A stretch of 64,000 bases of DNA from Setaria digitata (Eukaryota > Nematoda > Chromadorea > Rhabditida > Setariidae): assembly GCA_003640385.1 (NCBI GenBank), contig RCAB01000078.1, forward strand, positions 1 through 64,000, read 5' to 3'. How positions within the stretch are numbered: the first letter of the stretch is position 1; each line of letters opens with the position of its first letter. Under the pieces are notes generated by a model. It was not told the origin of the DNA. It saw only the letters and a program-made list of their open reading frames with translations, and ran no database searches. A program made the translations under genes and the position numbers. This document shows positions 1-11,271 of this stretch, in pieces.

Positions 1-1780
1 AGGTAAACCTGAAATTAATGGCGTGGTCTGAATTGATGTTGCAATAAATTTTAGTGGAAATTGGATAAAATGTATCTAAAATGTATCTTTGAGCAGTGTA
101 TATTCGACGAAAAAGACGTAGTACTTATTAATTTCGAACATTTTCACTGCGTATCTTTTCTTTAAGTTTGTTACATTGGTGCGCAGTAAGGATTGGGAAG
201 TCGTTATTGGTAATAACTGAGAAGTAGTAAGTTTACCAACAACGATTCTTGTTAATAGTGAAGGATATACAACAGAGAATCCACCCAAATTCGTTGATTG
301 CTAATTCTACACAATTTATATGAGTGACTGATTTATTCAATTTTCAAAGCAAGCTGCATGCGACGATATAGCCAGCAAATGAAAGAAATCCGGAGACTAA
401 AGTTGCGATAGTTATTATAATCACGTGACTACGTGTCAGTAAATAATATTTTTCTTGAGCGTCTTCAATTTTTAAAACATTCTTCAAATTGTTTGTTTCG
501 ATGCTTGAATTATTTGTTACAATAATTTCTGACGGAGTCACATTTGCGAAATCTGCAGTGGTGGAGCGGAAATAATATTACAGTAAGACTTTTAAGACAT
601 GTCGCGCCAAATGACTTTTTCCGAATTGCAGAAGTTGACTTTATTATTTGTTCTAATAATACGAAAGCTAACGCATTCTGCTAGGACGAGTAGAGACTCT
701 TGCTTCTTCTGTATCATCGATAACAAGAGAATTAGTGAGTAATAAAGTCCACCACACTTCAGAAAGCATAGCTTTAAAATAGCGATAACTGTCAAAGTAA
801 ACAAATTTTAAAGTATTATTTCACAGTGTATAAGATGACTTTTCCACACATTCAACGAATGTGTGGAAAAGTCCTTGCAAAAAAAAAACTCCTTGCACTG
901 ACAACATCAGCATCATATTTTTTTCACACTGAATTAAATGATAACGGCTCATACTAACTGACTTGAATTTCATGCTAAATATGTATGTTAAGTTCAACAC
1001 ACTTATGTCTTGGGGTTTTCCAGAACGAGGACTTCTAAGCATATTTGCCTGGGCCTCCTACTTATGCTGCCGTCTAGTGTTTGCATAATTCGACACGTGT
1101 TATACCACCGTTTGTATTCGTCTTACCCACTTTCTCCCGAAATCACGCAAAATGTCATGTCGTCACTCCACAAGGAATGCTCTCCTCACGGCAAATCTTT
1201 GTTGATGAGGAGTCATGTTCACGTCACCCCTGATGCCAAATCTCTCTTTGAACACTCGGGACACATGCAATACTGTACCATCATACTTGAAATATGGTGC
1301 TGACCTCCACTTTGCCTAGGACCTGACCTTCTCCTCCCTTTCTAGTCACTTCCAAACATCTCTTTATCCCCACTGTCTTTTGCTTAATACACCACCTTCT
1401 TTGTTATTTTATTTCATCCCTGCAATTTATATCAACAGCACATTACATCCAAGCTTCCATCTCCCCTAAACTGAACTCACCTTCACCCTCAACTCTCCTT
1501 CTCATTAATTCTCTCCTTTATCTGTGCAATGTTGCATAGCTCCGGCAAACTACACTTTTGAAAGAAGGTGAGAATGAATAATTTAAATGTTTCATGTTTC
1601 GAAGTTAGTGCGGTGTGTGTATTTAGGTTGAAACTTCTAAGTGTTATATAGCTGCTTAATGTGACAACGTTCAATTCCAGCTCTCTTGGATGCTTGCATT
1701 ATTCCTGTTAATCTTCTTACTTCATGCAATACTTCCACAGGTTTGAAGGTGCAGTGATTAGGTGTAAGCGAGCACACAAC
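1..1780. other. 5' flank of the ligase gene; no supported gene
   Basis: No coding exon could be supported here. A perfect inverted repeat lies at 837-873 (listed separately). From about 1010 to 1480 the sequence is richer in C and T than its surroundings and holds a 97-codon plus-strand ORF without recognisable character. The opposite strand has an open run of about 43 codons in the same place. This block could be a decayed mobile element or unrecognised 5' exon material. The N-terminal ligase exons, if they exist, should lie here or further left, but no PCNA-binding (Qxx[IL]xxFF) motif was seen. Confidence 0.4.
837..873. repeat. Perfect 17-bp inverted repeat with 3-nt loop
   Basis: The left arm 837-853 is the exact reverse complement of 857-873, separated only by AAC. 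No mismatch was seen over 17 base pairs. It lies in non-coding DNA about 900 bp upstream of the first ligase exon. It could be a cruciform or hairpin site, the remnant end of a small element, or a cloning/sequencing foldback. Confidence 0.85.
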
Positions 1781-4700
1781 ATGTTTAGCGCATCGGCCGA
1801 AACATCACGAAATATCGACAACGATTGGAAAGTAGGAGAAAAGTAGGTCTTAGTTTTATTCGTTGTTTGCTTTCTTCCCTTCATAATCTCCTCATTAATG
1901 TCACAGTTTATTCATTTAATAGTATAAAATTTTTCTAAATAGAGGAGTTTTGGCAAAAAACTGACTTGTTTTGTGTAAAATAGTTTAATGGAGAGATTAA
2001 ATGGTCCTAACCGTACTTTTCCAAAGTCTTGTATTCTTACAAACTTGTTGACAGATTTCTGTTGTACAACTACAACTGGACAGCAAACTTTTTTCCAGAA
2101 TACCATATCTTTGTTTGGCTAAGACTTTCGAACATATCGAAGCCACGTCGTCACGGTTAGATGTGGTTTTTTTCTCCTTTCTTTCTTCAAGTTTTGCAAT
2201 TCTACAAGCTGTTTGAAAGATTTCTCTCGTTGTTTCTATCATTACCGCAAATTCCGTACTCAGTGTTACATCTAATCTGCTTAATATATAATGAGGCAAA
2301 TCTGAATTGTAGTAAGCAGCTCAGATAAAGGTGAGAAAGGAAAATAATTCAAAAAGACCTTTTTTTTTTTGTTTTAATGATGTTCAGACCATAAAATTGA
2401 CTGGTTGTAAATAAATTTAAACTTTCTCTTCCTTTCAGTTTGGAAATAATCAAAATACTGGCCAGTTTTTTTGGTANTGTTTTAATGATGTTCAGAATAA
2501 AATTGACTGGTTGTAAATAAATTTAAACTATATCCTCTCCGTCAAGTAAGAGTGATTGCTTATTTTCTCTTCCTTTCAGTTTGGAAATAATCAAAATACT
2601 GGCCAGTTTTTTTGGTAAAGTATTGAAACAAACTCCTAGCGAACTAGCAACATGTGTTTATTTATGTGTGAATAAAATTGGTCCAACGTATGAGGGAGTG
2701 GAGTTAGGCATCGCTGAAGGTGCTTTGATGAAAGCTATTGCTCAGGCAACAGGTCGTAAGGTATTTTAACTTTGTTATTCATATGCAATGCTTCTTTATG
2801 TTCAAAAGATTTTTTTTTTTATCATCGTGATGAGATCATCGACTAGTTATTTTTAATATCACATTTTATGAACTTTTATTTCAGGTTGACAAACTGAAGG
2901 ATGATCTAAATCAAAAAGGAGATTTAGGTTTGGTTGCTCAAATGAGTCGAAGCAATCAACGTATTTTGTTCACGCCCGCCCCCCTTACAGTAACTGCAGT
3001 TTTTCGCAAACTGCAAGATATTGCTAGCATTTCTGGACATAAGGTGAATATTTTCAGATTGGAAATAAAGTTTATATTTGATAAACATTCTTTTTGCTTT
3101 ATTTTTTTACTATTTAGAAATTTTTAGGCAATGAATAAAAAAGTGGATATGATCAAATCACTTCTAGTTTCGTGTCGTGACTGTGAAGCTTGTTATCTTG
3201 TGAGATCCCTGAGTGGGAAGCTCCGAATTGGTTTAGCAGAGCAATCCTTACTTGTAGCTCTTGCAAATGCATTCACTAATTTCGAAGTAGAAAAAAGTGG
3301 TTGGTTCTAAATCATGACTTCTTTAGACGTAAATAGTCGTTGTGATTCTTCGCATTTATCGAAGTCTTTTGCGAAGCTGAAAATTTTCAGTTGATGGTGT
3401 AAGTATTACTATAAACAACAGCGTAATCTTGTTGCATATTTCATTGCAGTGGTTAAGTGAGCTTTCTTTTAAAAATTTTCTCGTTATGTTTTAGACTTTA
3501 TTTTTTTTCAGTAGTTTTCTTATATTTATTTCACTTAGGTGAAAAACTGAGTTCCGAAGAGATGAAAGAACGGCGAGCAGAGGGTGCTGTATTACTGAAG
3601 AGTGCGTACAGGTAAATTTTTCGATGTTGATTAGTCGATTATTTGACACAGATGGTTCGTTGTTTTTCAAATAATTTTCTTTCCCTTTTAGCGAATGTCC
3701 AAATTACGGAAAAATAATCGAAGCAGCACTTAGTGGTGGTCTACTGAACCTCCCAGATAAATGCAGAATCACGCCTGGTAGGTTCATAGCAGAAAATAAT
3801 GCAATATTTTTAGTAAACTGTTTAACTTTTTTCTACTAAATACCAGTTTTGATATTATAATATGTCTCCGTGGAATTACCGAATCTGCTGCGCAGCTTTC
3901 TTACTTAGATAAGTTCAGTTTAATTTCAGTAAGTACAGTGTATGAACCTCGGTGCGTGCTCTTCTCTCCTTTCTCTTTAATGAATTAATTTAATTGTTAG
4001 GTGTGCCTGTGAAGCCAATGTTAGCACATCCAACCAAAGGAATTGAAGAAGTATTGAAACGTTTCAGTGGTTCTCTTTTCTCTTGCGAATTTAAATATGA
4101 CGGTGAAAGAGCTCAAGTAAGAGTTCTTTTTCAACACTGGAGCTAAACATTAATTACTAGGAAGTATTATGCTTTACGCCGTTCTGTTCATCCTGTTTCA
4201 TGTCTGCTATTTAATCTTTGCAAAAGAAAGACATATGAGCATTCCTTTATTAGACTACAGAATTTAATTTGTTGATGTGAATTAATTCAGTTCAGTGCAA
4301 CGACCGAAGTAATTTATACATTGCGATTTTTCTTTTTTTTTTTTTTTTCCTGCAGATACATTATGATTCGTCTGGCATCAAAATATTCAGTCGAAATGAA
4401 GAAAATAATACTGACAAATATCCGGATGTAACAAGATTTCTGGAGCACATTATGGATGAAGAAACGACATCGTTTATAATTGATTCAGAAATTGTCGCAT
4501 TCGATCCTGTGAAAGAAAATATTTTACCGTTCCAAATTCTTTCGACAAGAAAGAGAAAGGTATTTGCGTTTACTGGAAAAATAATTGAATCACTTGTATA
4601 ACCTACATCAATGGCATTGTGGATTTTATATTCTTTCTAGATTCATATCTAATGAAGGGTAAAATAAGAATTTTAGATAATATTAAATCATGGTCGGAAA

Positions 4701-7056
4701 CTTTTTTTATTTTCTTATATGTCTTTTATATCTCTTTTTCATCAGAATGTGGGCGATAATGAAATTAAAGTCAAAGTTCATGTATTTATATTCGACTTAC
4801 TGTTTTGGAATGGTCAGTCGCTAACAAAACATTCCTATCGAAAACGGCGGGAAATGTTGCGGCAACATTTTAAGGTGATTATTGAAATGAATTCAATCCT
4901 ACCACACGAAAATAATTGGAAATTTATTTCGAGTTCGATGTAATTTGTGATTTCCTTTTTTCTTGCCATTTATTTCTGTAGCTTTTGACAACTTGTAAGA
5001 AGAGATTTGGTATCATATGTTATATTATTTCATGTTATCTTGTCACTTTACTCTTTCCATTTCTAATCAGGAGGTAGGAGGTGTTTGCGGATTTGTCGCA
5101 TCCAAAGATACAGAAGACACAGAACAGATAGCCGAATTCCTTGGTGATGCTATAAAAGGTAACTGCGAGGGACTTATGATCAAAACGCTCGATTCTGATG
5201 CTACTTATGAAATAGCGAAACGATCTCACAGTTGGTTAAAGGTTCTTTTTAAGTTTCCACCATTAAATTAGTTTGTTATTCCATTATTATCTCCATTGAT
5301 GACTTCAAAATATTTCATTTGATGAAAAATATTGTAGTTTGCAGTGTTCAGTCTTATTCACACTTCTCTATATTGTGGCCCACGTCATAAACATTGTAGA
5401 GACTATTAACTAGGGAAAATTTTGTCTTTATTAGTAAGGTCTAGTTGTCGTTAGAAATATCTTCTTTCTTTGCAAAATACATGACATTTTGTTATAGCTT
5501 AAAAAGGATTATTTGGATACAGTTGGAGATACCCTTGATCTCGTCGTTCTTGGTGCATACTTTGGTTCGGGTAAAAGGACGGGTGTGTATGGTGGCTACC
5601 TGCTAGCATGCTATAACCCAATAAGTGAAGAATATGAAAGCATTTGCAAGGTACTGAATTAATGATTTAAATGCATCGCTTTTTTTCCGTTATATTTTCG
5701 ACAAGGAAATTACTGGTTTAGTTTTCTAATTTTTTTTGCATAGATTGGAACAGGATTAACTGATGATGATCTTCGTCAGCAGATTCAGTACTTAGAGGCG
5801 CTCAGGATCGAAAAGGTTAAATTTCCAAGCAGTTATTTGAACTAAAATATATTCAAAATGGTGTTTCTACTAAGCTTATTGATAAAATTGTAGTGTTATT
5901 GACGCTGTAAGGTAATATAATGAAGGTAAGTTTTAAGCATTACTCGCATAATATAGGAATTATAAAAAGAGATGACGTTTGCTCAATTTATCCGTCCATC
6001 GATTTTACTCTCGTAAAATTCGTTACGCTAAACAAACCAGTTGGTGACCAATTTCGGCTATTTTTTTTTTTCATTTTTGTATCCCGATTTTATTATTTTA
6101 GTAGAAAAAAAATCCTTATGCATCTTGCAGCGTACAAAATCCTTGAACAAGAAAGATTTTAATTTATCATTAGCTCATATTTTGAAAGACTTCTATTTCT
6201 TAGTTTTTTTTTTTTCTTCAGGCTCGCCCTTATTATTCGTACGATAATTCATTGGAACCAGATATATGGTTCGACCCTAAAATCGTCTGGGAAGTGAAAG
6301 CAGCTGATTTGTCAATATCACCCAGACATTTTGCTGCTAGAGGAATCGTAGGTTTTGAAGTGATTTCAGATCATTATTTTCTTTTAAGCGCAAATATTAG
6401 ATTCCCTAGTGATCCTTTCAATCATTGAATTTGGCGTTGGGATTTCTTTTTCATTAAAAAACGTTTTCAGAATTATTCTGTTTTTAAAGGTAGATCGTGA
6501 TAAAGGGATTTCCTTACGATTCCCACGATACATTCGAAGGCGTATCGATAAATTACCAGAGGAGGCTACCACTTCGCAGCAGGTTTTCCTTGGAACTAAT
6601 TCTCCGTTGCTTTTAAAAAAATATAAATTTTTTTTATATGAATTTTTTTTTTTTTTAAGTCAGTAGTTCATTGATAAGCAGAAGATTTATTCATCCTGAT
6701 AGAATGAGAAAATTTTTAGTGTGTCGTCGTTGCTTATATTGAAGAGGGAAATTATTTCTATTGTCGGATTGTCACCTTCTATTTTCTCAGTTTTTTATTA
6801 TAACTTTATAATCTCAGATGCCTTCGCTGAATTCTTTTCTGAGATGAAATTGAGGGGCGGGATAATTTTTTCCACCCTTCTGACTTAAGAAATTCCTAGT
6901 TTTTTTTTTTTTTTCAGAAAACTTAAAACATTTAATGGAAATAAATTTCAGATAGCAGACATGTACAGCAATCAGGAGCAAATCAAAAATAAACGAACAG
7001 CTGATGTTGCTGCTTATAATGATGATGATGATGGTGATGGTGATGACTATTATTGA
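1781..7056 (+). CDS. LIG1: ATP-dependent DNA ligase I, 16 exons
   Basis: Seals nicks in nuclear DNA, chiefly Okazaki fragments and repair patches, through a ligase-AMP intermediate. Exons: 1781-1842, 2099-2155, 2580-2760, 2885-3043, 3128-3296, 3539-3611, 3692-3777, 4001-4116, 4356-4559, 4746-4874, 5071-5241, 5498-5650, 5744-5815, 6222-6347, 6490-6582, 6952-7056; phases join to 651 aa. The DNA-binding domain includes [11 protein letters not shown]. The adenylation motif FKYDGERAQ puts the nucleotidyl lysine near residue 294, followed by [22 protein letters not shown] and WEVKAADLS. The OB-fold ends in [11 protein letters not shown]. The acidic C-terminus ([11 protein letters not shown]) resembles the family tail. 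ATG 1781 follows an AG at 1759-1760 and is the first in-frame Met, but the frame stays open upstream to an AG at 1739-1740. Family members usually carry a longer N-terminus with a PCNA-binding box, so an upstream exon may be missing. Exon 3 is partly duplicated to the left of the N at 2477. Confidence 0.93.
2371..2617. repeat. Direct duplication around a single N (2477)
   Basis: 2371-2476 and 2479-2617 are near-identical, except that the left copy lacks about 33 bases present in the right one. The single N lies between them. Both copies include the 3' splice site and first bases of ligase exon 3; only the right copy continues into the whole exon. This is best read as an unmerged contig overlap. 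Confidence 0.85.
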
Positions 7057-9319
7057 TTTCTTTTCTCTCTCCGCTGTTTGAAATTGCCGGATGATTTTGA
7101 TTGTTTTATAGTTTCTTCTCAAATTTTTCTTAAAAGTGCAGTTGGTGAAGTAGTACACGAGGAAAAGGGAGAGAGAAAAGAGTGAATTATGATGAAGGAT
7201 GAGGAAATATGTCTTTTTGCGTGGAAGATGATCGAAATTTGCATTAAGTGATTAAGTTGGTAAAGAGAGGAAAAGAAAGCATTATTTTTTATCATCCGAA
7301 GAATGTTTAGTTGCCCTTGGTGTGTTATTTTTTTTTGAAATTTCTTCGAGATATATTTCTGTCTTTTTTTTTTTTGCTTTTTAGTCTTTTAAATTCTTTT
7401 TTTGTTGCAAATAATTGTTATTTTTTTCACTCATGTTTTTTTTTCACTGAAATGTCAACAATTTTCGAATAACTCATTCAGGATTTTAATCGGTAATAGT
7501 TGATGATATGTTGACATAATTCAAATAAGAATGGCTTTAGCGTATTTTTTTAGTTTTCACCGTTGAATGTAGCTATCAGAATTATCACGATGCATTTGTT
7601 ATATTAAAATGCTGGAATAAGGAGTAGATAGAGTGGTAACAACTGCAAATAACTGCTTATTAGATCATTCAGAAAAAGAAAGCCTGCGCAACTTCGAATC
7701 GAATGAAATGAAGCATAATAATGAGTAAAATTTTTTTTTTTTTTTGTGTTTGCTTCAGAGTAAAGTTTAATGTTTCGCGAGAGTCAATGTCATCCTTATT
7801 ATCTCCTTCAAGTGAAATCAAGAAATGTAATCCTTGAAAAGTCGTTTTGATTGAAGTCATGAGAGTTCGTTCCCTAACGGTAACGAAATCTACACTGGGT
7901 TGTCGAATAGCACGGTGGTTTCAGTCTTATACGTTTGAGCAATTACAAGGAAATCAGAGTTTTGCTTTATAGCAATACTTTACAAAGCGATTGGTTATGG
8001 GGCCGTTATTTTGAAAAGTTTCCGCTGTTATACTGATAATTTATCATTGAGAACTTTACTTTCATTGTACGGGGGGCTGAATACTGCGTAGTCACTTGCT
8101 TCCATATTAATTTTAATTTTGTTAATTCTAACAGTGGACATATCGTACTGATGATTCGAAATTATATTACGACACAATTTCCTGCTGCTGTCTTTTTATC
8201 AAATGAGTTCCGTTTTTCACCTCGAGTTTTAAATCAACTTCAAAATTCATTGTAACTAAAACTTTGACCTTAGAGTATTAAACAAAATTAATTTTTGCAA
8301 GAATTCCGAGAGAATCCCTGTACAGGAGTATATAATCATAGAAAAGCAAACATTGGTTGAATTCAAAACAATGCGTAGTTTCAGCTCTAAATCAACTTCA
8401 TTAAAATAATTTACTGCATGGCTAAGCTAACAATAATATCTGTAAGCATCATAGAGCTGCTTGATAATATTTCAAACTTTGCTGCAAAAAAAATGAAAAT
8501 TTTCAAAATTAGAGAGAAAATTGCAATCTATTAGTGAGAGCTGCAAAATGAAAGATGGATTTATTTGTGAAAAATCAATCAATCAATCAGTCTTCCTCCT
8601 ATTATTAGCCTTAGGTGATTGGCAACTATGTTGCGAACACGGCTAGGATGTTTATATCTTGTTTGATCAATGAAATTAGCCAAGCTGGATGGAGGAGTGA
8701 AATAACGTCATCTGATTCATAAAGACGAGGAACAACCAAACTCACATTAGAAAATTTTAAGTGCAGAGGAGGAAGTGATTTCTGATTTCTAGTAAATCTG
8801 CTCTGTATATAATGTGCCGAGGATTTGTATTTTCATCAGTAACCTCATCACTCCTAGGCTTCTTAGCAATGATTGTCTCGAATCAAACAGAACTTTGGAA
8901 ACATCACTTTGCTAGCTAATCATATTTAAGCTTTAGGGCACTCTATTATGTTCTTTCAATATTCCAGTCCCTAAGTTGCCTCTAATTTACAATAATCTTT
9001 AAGACTTTGCGACTAATTATTTAAGCAGAAAATTATTCCAAATCGCAGTTTATATAAAGTTGTTACTTTCATTTATAACCCTTTAAGAAATGTCCATTGA
9101 TCATCTGCATATTTTTACTTTGGTCCTTTAAAATGGACTTTTTTCCAAATGCAAAGAATTTTTTTCCACTCCTTTTGCGACATGAGAAAATTCCTATGAA
9201 ATGTTTTAGATTGTTGACTGAATATTTCTCTTCGGCATGATCTCAACTTTTTTCAAATAATTCTGATTTGATTTCAGGTTATTACTTTTCCCTGTGGAAG
9301 AAGAAATTCTCTTCTGGAG
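7057..9319. other. Ligase 3' region and spacer; no gene seen
   Basis: AT-rich sequence with many T-runs and a short AATC repeat near 8575-8592. A 114-codon minus-strand ORF at 6814-7158 is the antisense of the last ligase exon and was discarded. A 3' splice site of the TTTCAG type ends at 9278, about 40 nt upstream of the globin start codon, and probably accepts a spliced leader. Confidence 0.5.
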
Positions 9320-10378
9320 ATGGTGGACGTTGAATGTTTAAAAAATCATGCAGCACAATACAAAATGTCAAAAGACACTGTTGGAGAATATTACAAACAG
9401 TAGGTCTCATATGCTTTGAAGGAGCAAAAGTAGACCTGAAAGTTTGCTCTTTCCTTCCAATGTTCGTTTTGAGAAAGATAAAAAGCGAGCATCAAACAGA
9501 GTTCTAATGAAGTATTCAAATGAACATGGGATCAAAATTTTCTCACTCAGAAAAGGATTTGACAGGAAATCAAAGTACAAATTTGGATGACACTTTTATC
9601 ATATCACTGGATTTATTCGTCATAAGGTTTATGTTGCATTAATGCGCAGCGACAAAGAGAGACAAATGATGGGTAAATGGTGTTTGTGACAAAATTTGCT
9701 GGTGAGACAAACGAAGGAAGTTGTGAACAGTCTCTTACATTTGCTTTGAAGGTATCTTGCAGAGACATACTACATGAACTGAACTTTACTAACTCTTCAT
9801 TCATAGGCTCTTCCAAAAGCACAAGAATATAGCGGGATATTATAACGCGGAAGATATTGATCCTGATTCCATCCCGAAGTCGCAGAAATTCGTGATGTAT
9901 GCTATGCAAGAGTTACAGTACTTTTTCAAGTTACCTCAAGTGTACGGTGATGATCGTAAGTGGAAGTCTGCGTTATCAGCGTTCAAAGATCATTACGAAG
10001 AGTTGGACATGCCAATGACGGAATTTATCGTAAATTATTTTTTGAAGTTTTTTGGTTTGTTTCTATCAAATATTTTATCGGTCTAACCAATTAAATAAAT
10101 TTAACACAGAAGTAAAAACAAGTCAAATATCAAATTTAATTAGCAACAACAATTTGAAATTTAAAAGGAACAGGAATTTTTGGCAGCAACATATTCTTTA
10201 CAGAAAAGTTACAAAATCATTCCACTAACAATAATCTCTAAATTTGAAGAAAAGCAAGGATGCTTTAATGGGAGCCATGGAAAAGTATGCCGGTGGTGTG
10301 TCAGCTGATCAGAGGAAAAACTGGGATGCATTATTCGATAAGGCCTATGCCGACATGAAACAATGGGGATGGTATTAA
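9320..10378 (+). CDS. Nematode globin, 3 exons, 140 aa
   Basis: Predicted single-domain haem protein of the nematode globin family, binding O2 or handling redox. Exons 9320-9399, 9807-10029 and 10259-10378 join in phase (2 then 0) and sum to 141 codons including the stop. The fold pattern fits nematode myoglobins: helix A/B with YYKQLFQKH (Tyr25 at the expected B10 position), the CD corner GYYN, and an FG region with a candidate proximal histidine, His89 in FKDHYEELDMP, followed by helices G and H ending QWGWY. Spacing from the B10 Tyr to the CD corner matches Ascaris-type globins, but the position usually held by CD1 Phe is Tyr39. E7 cannot be placed exactly because the CD-D segment is short. 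ATG 9320 follows an AG at 9277-9278. The last 3' splice site (AGCAAG at 10253-10258) is weak, so the start of exon 3 could shift by a few codons. Confidence 0.8.
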
Positions 10379-11271
10379 CGGAAGAGTGTGGATTCCGTAA
10401 TGTATATACTTAATATTCCATCATCATTTACCTAAAATACCGTGGCATCCTGGCAGCCATAATGTCCCACATTCAAACAGCACAGTGTTAGCCTATTCCT
10501 AAAGACTGACCGAGTTATTTTGGGCATTAGGTGGTAAACAAAAGCTACACTCACCCCTTGTCCCAAAGCCAACCTCTCAATCCCCGTCCCACACTGCACT
10601 GCTACTTTGGGTAATTCGGTTCCTAAAATGTCACCTTAGCTAGCTTTGTTATTCATACGGTAATTTTCCTTCTCACTTTCGTTCCAGATTACAGCTTTAA
10701 GCCTGATGGTGATCGAAAGTATTTCTCTGATTTTCTCTGTTCTTTGAAAAAAAATTTCCGAGAACTCTTACTCTAATCAAAACTTCATTTATACCGCTTT
10801 TATACCGATCCATTTTACGAAATGCCATTTCCGGAACGATCGATTATCAAACATTGATTTATGTTTGCATACTGTCTTTTATACACCGATGAAAGATTGA
10901 AGAGTTTTAAAAGAAAAAAAAGCAAAACTTTGAACACTACTTAGACTCATTCTAGCACTCCCAAAGTTTCCTTCTGTACTGCGAAAGAATTCCCTGCACC
11001 ATCCATTCACCGTCGTTTACGATCCAACTGATTCCTTTTATATTTTCTGCAGTGTTATCTTCTGTGGTAGGGATAAATTTGTCTCATTATTTTAACAAAA
11101 CAAGTATTTGCAATGTAAAAATGGCCTAATTCTTTTACAGTCTGTTGAGAACTCAAATCTTTCGTTATCATGTTATGATAAAATATACAGCTCATTTATT
11201 GTAGAGGTAAATAATAAGCAAAAATAAATGAATCGATTAATTGGAATGAAGAAATCAGTTGGTTGCTAATT
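10379..11271. other. Convergent spacer between globin and receptor genes
   Basis: 3' ends of the globin (plus) and serpentine receptor (minus) genes face each other here. AATAAA-like strings occur near 11212-11228. No exon or RNA gene was supported. Confidence 0.5.

Noticed and set aside
1997..2299. 100-codon minus-strand ORF
   Set aside because: Overlaps a ligase exon (2099-2155) on the other strand that is confirmed by alignment and splice phase.
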